Source of the DNA: Actinomycetota bacterium | Lineage (GTDB): Bacteria > Actinomycetota > Thermoleophilia > Gaiellales > Gaiellaceae | Length of the DNA stretch: 9,740 nucleotides | Direction: 5' to 3' | NCBI GenBank assembly: GCA_016870235.1 | Contig: VGCB01000055.1 | Location: 1 to 9,740, forward strand | Part shown: in pieces, positions 6,193 through 9,740 of the stretch | Numbering within the stretch: the first letter of the stretch is position 1 | How the letters are laid out: the number at the start of each line of letters is the position of its first letter | Made by a program: the position numbers and the translations under genes | The notes under the pieces: model-generated | Database searches by the model: none | Told to the model about the DNA's origin: nothing | The model's input: only the letters and a program-made list of their open reading frames with translations

Positions 6193-7193
6193 GCGAGCTC
6201 GTCGTCTCGTCGTCGGTCTCCGTCACCGGAGCCGCCTCGAGCTCGGTTCTCGAGCTGGCCGGAGTCGCTCTCGGCGCTGCCGTCGTTGGCGCGGGCGTCC
6301 TGATCGCCGCGGCTCGTCGGGTGAGCCAGGAGGATCTGAAGGTCGTTCCCGCCGACGTCGAAGCGCGCATCCGAGCGGAGGCCGAGCGAACCCGCCGGCG
6401 GTTGCTCGCAACCCTTCCTGCGCAGCTCTTCGAGTCGGCGGCGAAGCGATCGGTTGCGCTCGACCCCGCGCGCGCGTCCCGGCTCACGTTCGGTCTTGCT
6501 CGGGCGCACGCCGCCGAGGCGGCACTGCGGAGCAACCTTGCGCTCGGCCTGATCGCCGAGCGTCACGACAGCCGAGCGCTCTCGACAGCGCTCGAGAGCC
6601 TGCGTGGAGCGGACGCGGCCTTGAGCGGCGGTCAGCTCGAGGTGGCCGCCACCGAGGCGCAACGCGCCGAGTGCGAGCTAGCGCGCGTCGCGCACGAGGC
6701 CTACGAACGGCTCGCGGTCGCTCACGAGACCCAGGTGTCGAACACGGTAGCGAGCACCCTGCGATCCATGGGCTATGCGGTCGAGCGGGCCTCGACCGGC
6801 GCGGGAACGGGGATCTGGGCGCGAAACGGGGAGCGCGCCGTGGGCGTCGGCGTTCTCCGCGATGGCCGCCTGATGGTGGACATGGCCGGCTTCGCGGGCG
6901 GGAGCTGTGAGCGCGAGGCCAGCCGCCTCTTCCGCACCTTGCGCGAGCACGGAATCGACACCCGGCGCGAAGCGACGATCCTGCATCGCCGCCGGACCGG
7001 CGGCCAGCTCATCCAGGCAGCGCGCCGCGCAGGCGGCCGGCCCGAGGATCTCGCGCGGATGGCCGCGGGAATCCAGACCAGTCGGCAGGGCTCCCTGACG
7101 AGCGCGCGCGGACACGCGACGGACGGACGTGACGCAGAGGCGGCGCGACGGGCCGCCGCCACCTGGCTCTGGGCGGAGGTCGGCGCGAGATGA
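6189..7193 (+). CDS. Membrane-anchored protein with DUF2997-like C-terminal domain
   Basis: 334 residues from ATG 6189, with AAGGGGG five nt upstream and ATGA overlap with the previous stop. One transmembrane segment (22-43, ELAGVALGAAVVGAGVLIAA) follows a short Ser/Val-rich N-terminus. Residues 48-185 are helical and charged, probably a coiled coil (AEAERTRRRLLATL and onward). Residues 186-265 form a compact domain: LRSMGYAVER, GTGIWARNGERAVGV, then DGRLMVDMAGFAGGSC and SRLFRTLREHGI. The DG-x-hydrophobic-...-GF-x-G-x-x-C...L pattern resembles DUF2997, a small domain that I recall as often encoded beside Ycf46-like ATPases and DUF1257 (Ycf35); such an ATPase is the next gene here. The tail (265-334) is Arg/Ala-rich. 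The DUF2997 link is recalled from pattern, not searched. It may be an adaptor holding the ATPase at the membrane. Confidence 0.78.
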   Translation: MSELVVSSSVSVTGAASSSVLELAGVALGAAVVGAGVLIAAARRVSQEDLKVVPADVEARIRAEAERTRRRLLATLPAQLFESAAKRSVALDPARASRLTFGLARAHAAEAALRSNLALGLIAERHDSRALSTALESLRGADAALSGGQLEVAATEAQRAECELARVAHEAYERLAVAHETQVSNTVASTLRSMGYAVERASTGAGTGIWARNGERAVGVGVLRDGRLMVDMAGFAGGSCEREASRLFRTLREHGIDTRREATILHRRRTGGQLIQAARRAGGRPEDLARMAAGIQTSRQGSLTSARGHATDGRDAEAARRAAATWLWAEVGAR

Positions 7194-9046
7194 GCCAGAA
7201 ACTCGATACGTCGCCGTCGCACGGCGACGCGCCGCGCTGGCTTCGCGAGATGGACCGCGCTTTCCGCGCGGGGATCCCGGGCTGTGTCTTGACGTTCAAC
7301 ATCCACGACTACGTGCTCGCGCCGGGAGTGCCTCCGAGCCGGCTTCGTCCGTTCCTCGCGCAGCACTTCAAGCGCCAGGACATCGAGCTGGTCGTCTTCT
7401 TCTCGCGCGCCGGCGGCTGCGAGCTCTGGCTCGCCGACCTCGATGAGCGCGGCGCGCGCCAGACCGTCGAGCGCTTCGAGCGCCATACGGGACTCAGAGC
7501 TCATGGCGACGCCGCCGGTGGCGCTGAGGTTGGCCGTGAGAGCGGCGCGACCGCGGATCTCCGCGAGGCGCTCCCCGCGCTCACGCGGCTTCTCCGGCAG
7601 CGCAACGTGCGCACGGCGGTGATCGTCGACTACGCGCACTTTCTCGCACCGGCCACCCAGGGCATGAGCGCGATCGCGTCACCCGACCACGTGCTCGCGG
7701 TCGAGACGCTTCACCGCTGGAGCCTCGACGAGACGATCCGCATGGCCGGGAACCGCGTCGTCGTGCTCGGCGACGACGGTCACTTGAGCGAGCTCATCGT
7801 GGGGCAGGGCAGCGGCTTCAAGGTGATTGCGGTCGATCTTCCCGATCTCGCCACGCGCGCGGACTTCATCGCGCTTCTCGAGCGTCTCACCGCCAGCGGC
7901 CGGCGCGAGTTCGGGCGACTTGCCGAGGATCTGACCCGAGACGAATCGGCGGCCTTGACCGCCGGCCTCGGGTTGGCCGACATTGACGGGCTCGTACGAA
8001 CCGCGGCCGTCGAGGGCACGCCCGTCAGCCGCGAGGCGATTCGTTACGCAAAGAGCGGAGCGATCCGGGCCCTGGGACGGGACCTGGTCGAGGTGTTCGA
8101 GACGACGCGGGGCCTCGAGGCGGTCGCCGGCCTCCGGCACGTGGTGGAGTATCTCGAGGACGTTACGGCGCTCCTCAGGATGGGGTCGCGTACGGTGCCG
8201 CGGGCGATCTTGCTCGCCGGCGTTCCTGGTGTCGGGAAGACCTTCGTCGTCAAGTCCTGGGCCCACAGTCTGGGCTGGAACTGCCTCGCGATGCGAAGCA
8301 TCCGCTCGAAGTGGGTCGGGCAGAGCGAGGCGAACCTCGAGCGAATGCTGCAGCTCGTTCACTGCCTCGCACCGTGCATTCTGTTCACGGACGAGGTGGA
8401 CGCTTCGATCGGTCGCCGCGAGGCGGGCGGAGACAGCGGCGTCAGCGAGCGTCTCTTTGGCCGGCTGCTCGAGTTTACGTCCCTCGAGGAGCACCGGGGA
8501 CGGGTGCTGTGGGTTGGTGCGACGAATCGCCCGGACCTCCTCGATCCCGCTCTCGTCGACCGCTTCGGGGTCGTGCTGCCTTTCCTCGCGCCCAGCCCAC
8601 CCGAGCTCCAGTCGTTCCTGCCGATCTTGGCCGGGCAGCTTGGTCGTGCCTTTGCCGCTGACGTGCGACTCGAGGAGCTGGCCTCACTCGAGCCGCTTCG
8701 CTGCATCAGCGCGCGGGGCCTGCTCGAGGTGATCGCGGCGGCCGCCAACTGGACCGACCGCGACGCTGGCCGTCCGAACTCTCCGATCGACCACGCGCAT
8801 CTCCTGGCGGCCGTCCTCGATCACCGGGCGGATTTCAACCCCCTCGAGCACGAGCTGATCGCGCTGACGGCGTTGCGCCTGACGAGTTTTTCGTCGCTTC
8901 TTCCGTGGCGCACGCGCACCGGTGTGCGCGCCGACTATCCGTTGCCAGCTTACCTCCTCCCTTTGGTCGACCACGAGACGGGCCTGCTCGGCGACGCTCA
9001 GGTGGACGATCGACTGGCGCACCTCAGGCAGGTGATCCGCCGCTGA
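7190..9046 (+). CDS. Ycf46-like AAA+ ATPase
   Basis: 618 residues from ATG 7190; GGAGGT lies nine nt upstream and the start overlaps the previous stop as ATGA. The C-terminal half is a full AAA+ module: Walker A GVPGVGKT (344-351), a WVGQSE pore-loop-like segment (375-380), Walker B CILFTDEVD (396-404, with D401 and E402), sensor 1 in GATNRP (N446), arginine finger in VDRFG (R458) and a lid with CISARGLLEV (505-514). GDSGVSERLFGRLLEF (414-429) after Walker B matches the Ycf46 subgroup. The N-terminal half (15-235) has strand-helix units without Walker motifs (TAVIVDYAHFLAP, KVIAVDLPDL), as in the degenerate first module of Ycf46. The connecting segment (LTRDESAALTAGLGLADIDG, 248-267) also fits that family. 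No membrane segment; it should act in the cytoplasm, probably docked on the two membrane proteins. It likely remodels a protein partner using ATP; the substrate is unknown. Confidence 0.9.
   Translation: MSQKLDTSPSHGDAPRWLREMDRAFRAGIPGCVLTFNIHDYVLAPGVPPSRLRPFLAQHFKRQDIELVVFFSRAGGCELWLADLDERGARQTVERFERHTGLRAHGDAAGGAEVGRESGATADLREALPALTRLLRQRNVRTAVIVDYAHFLAPATQGMSAIASPDHVLAVETLHRWSLDETIRMAGNRVVVLGDDGHLSELIVGQGSGFKVIAVDLPDLATRADFIALLERLTASGRREFGRLAEDLTRDESAALTAGLGLADIDGLVRTAAVEGTPVSREAIRYAKSGAIRALGRDLVEVFETTRGLEAVAGLRHVVEYLEDVTALLRMGSRTVPRAILLAGVPGVGKTFVVKSWAHSLGWNCLAMRSIRSKWVGQSEANLERMLQLVHCLAPCILFTDEVDASIGRREAGGDSGVSERLFGRLLEFTSLEEHRGRVLWVGATNRPDLLDPALVDRFGVVLPFLAPSPPELQSFLPILAGQLGRAFAADVRLEELASLEPLRCISARGLLEVIAAAANWTDRDAGRPNSPIDHAHLLAAVLDHRADFNPLEHELIALTALRLTSFSSLLPWRTRTGVRADYPLPAYLLPLVDHETGLLGDAQVDDRLAHLRQVIRR
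7209..7229 (+). repeat. Strong hairpin just inside the AAA+ gene
   Basis: A perfect 8-bp inverted repeat, CGTCGCCG at 7209-7216 and CGGCGACG at 7222-7229, with a 5-nt loop, lies 16 nt after the ATG of the ATPase gene. Such a GC-only stem could slow or tune initiation, but it may also be an accident of Ser-Pro-Ser/Gly-Asp-Ala codons. Confidence 0.4.
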
Positions 9047-9071
9047 GCATGGAACAGATGAGGATCGAAGC

Positions 9072-9740
9072 GTGATCGGGACCTCCCGGGCGACGTCGAG
9101 CCTCGCTCTATTCGACGGCCCACGCGCGCTCGACGTCGCGTGCTTGGGCATTGGCGCTCGCGTCGAGCGCGAGCGCGATGCACTCGCGCGAGCAATCGCG
9201 CGGGCTGCGGCCGACTCCGGTTACCTTCACTCGTTCGTGCCGGACGCCGTGCTCGAGCTCGAAGAGGCCTTCGCGTCCGCCGTGGGTGCGCGTCACGCTC
9301 TCGGACTCGCGAGTGGTACGGCGGCCCTGCACGTCGCCCTTGCCGTGTGCGGCGTGCGGGCTGGCGACGAGGTCGTGACCACCCCGTACACCTGGCCACA
9401 GGTGATCAGCCCGATTCTCGATCGACTCGCCGTTCCAGTCTTCGCCGACATCGATCCCGACACGTACACCCTCGCACCGACGAGTATCGAGGCGGCGATT
9501 ACGGAGCGAACGCGCGCGATCCTCGCGGTGCATCAGTTCGGTCACGCGGCGGACATGACGCGAATCCGCGAGATCGCGCGCTCGCAAAACCTTCGAATCA
9601 TCGAGGATGCGGCGCAGGCGTTCGGCGCGACCTGGAACGGCTCGCCCGTCGGGATTCACGGCGATGTGGCTTGCTTCAGCCTCGGCTTGACGAAGCTGGT
9701 CTCGGGGCTCGAGGGCGGAGTGCTCGTCACCAACGACACG
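9072..9740 (+). CDS. DegT/DnrJ/EryC1-family PLP-dependent aminotransferase, N-terminal part
   Basis: 223 codons to the right edge, from GTG 9072 with GAGG eight nt upstream. An ATG at 9049 stops after eight codons and is not this gene's start. Family landmarks appear in order: ASGTAALHVAL (80-90, binds the PLP phosphate side), DEVVTTPYTWPQVISPIL (99-116), DIDPDTYTL (126-134), AVHQFGHAADM, IIEDAAQAFG (the Asp at 179 pairs with the pyridine nitrogen) and FSLGLTKLVSGLEGGVLVTND. In the last of these K208 is the expected PLP-binding lysine. Members transfer amino groups to nucleotide-linked keto-sugars for surface polysaccharide, glycolipid or antibiotic sugars. A few act as sensors. The gene begins 25 nt after the ATPase stop with no terminator between, so it may be the tail of the same message. 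It may equally open a separate sugar-biosynthesis cluster. The substrate cannot be told from this part. Confidence 0.9.
   Translation, partial: MIGTSRATSSLALFDGPRALDVACLGIGARVERERDALARAIARAAADSGYLHSFVPDAVLELEEAFASAVGARHALGLASGTAALHVALAVCGVRAGDEVVTTPYTWPQVISPILDRLAVPVFADIDPDTYTLAPTSIEAAITERTRAILAVHQFGHAADMTRIREIARSQNLRIIEDAAQAFGATWNGSPVGIHGDVACFSLGLTKLVSGLEGGVLVTNDT

Noticed and set aside
9047..9071. Eight-codon reading frame from ATG 9049 between the ATPase and aminotransferase genes
   Set aside because: Too short to call; its ribosome binding region more likely serves GTG 9072.
9156..9174. Inverted repeat GCTCGCG/CGCGAGC in the aminotransferase gene
   Set aside because: Explained by Arg/Glu/Ala codons of a coding helix; no position-specific role is likely.

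Overview
This window is high-GC bacterial DNA (roughly two-thirds G+C by eye, with strong G/C preference at third codon positions). It suggests a deltaproteobacterium/myxobacterium-like or similar high-GC Gram-negative lineage, but nothing here fixes the taxon. Genes are tightly packed. They form two divergently transcribed blocks, separated by about 0.3 to 0.65 kb that holds the control region for both. No rRNA, tRNA, CRISPR array, insertion sequence or phage structural gene was seen.

Left block (about 1-3652, minus strand). The main content is a strongly compacted homologue of the multisubunit RNA polymerase catalytic core. A beta-like part (2535 down to 1144) carries the TPE segment, the Glu-Asp pair and both catalytic lysines of RpoB. 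A second reading frame (1216 down past base 1) carries the C-terminal end of beta (the GEMEFWAL box) and runs directly into beta-prime, with the NRNPTLHR box and the metal-binding ADFDGDQM box of RpoC. The two frames overlap by 73 bases. The homology passes from one to the other near 1216, so this is a beta/beta-prime fusion interrupted by a -1 frame change, or two overlapping genes. Just upstream, joined by a GTGA overlap, is an unrecognised 254-residue protein with an acidic tract and a basic tail. A weaker candidate ORF of 119 residues precedes it, again joined by GTGA.

Right block (3945-9740, plus strand). Four closely spaced or overlapping genes encode an exported von Willebrand factor A-like protein, a six-helix membrane protein with a cytoplasmic coiled coil, a membrane-anchored protein whose C-terminal domain resembles DUF2997, and a Ycf46-like AAA+ ATPase. 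Gene gaps are 4 nt, then ATGA, then ATGA, so they are probably translated from one message and act as one envelope-associated, ATP-driven system. After a 25-nt gap comes the first 223 codons of a DegT/DnrJ/EryC1-type PLP aminotransferase, cut by the right edge.

The most unusual content is the miniature RNA polymerase with its coupled unknown partner. It keeps the catalytic residues but has lost most accessory domains, and it sits back to back with the vWA/membrane/AAA+ operon. Whether the two blocks work together is unknown; their common control region is the only direct hint.
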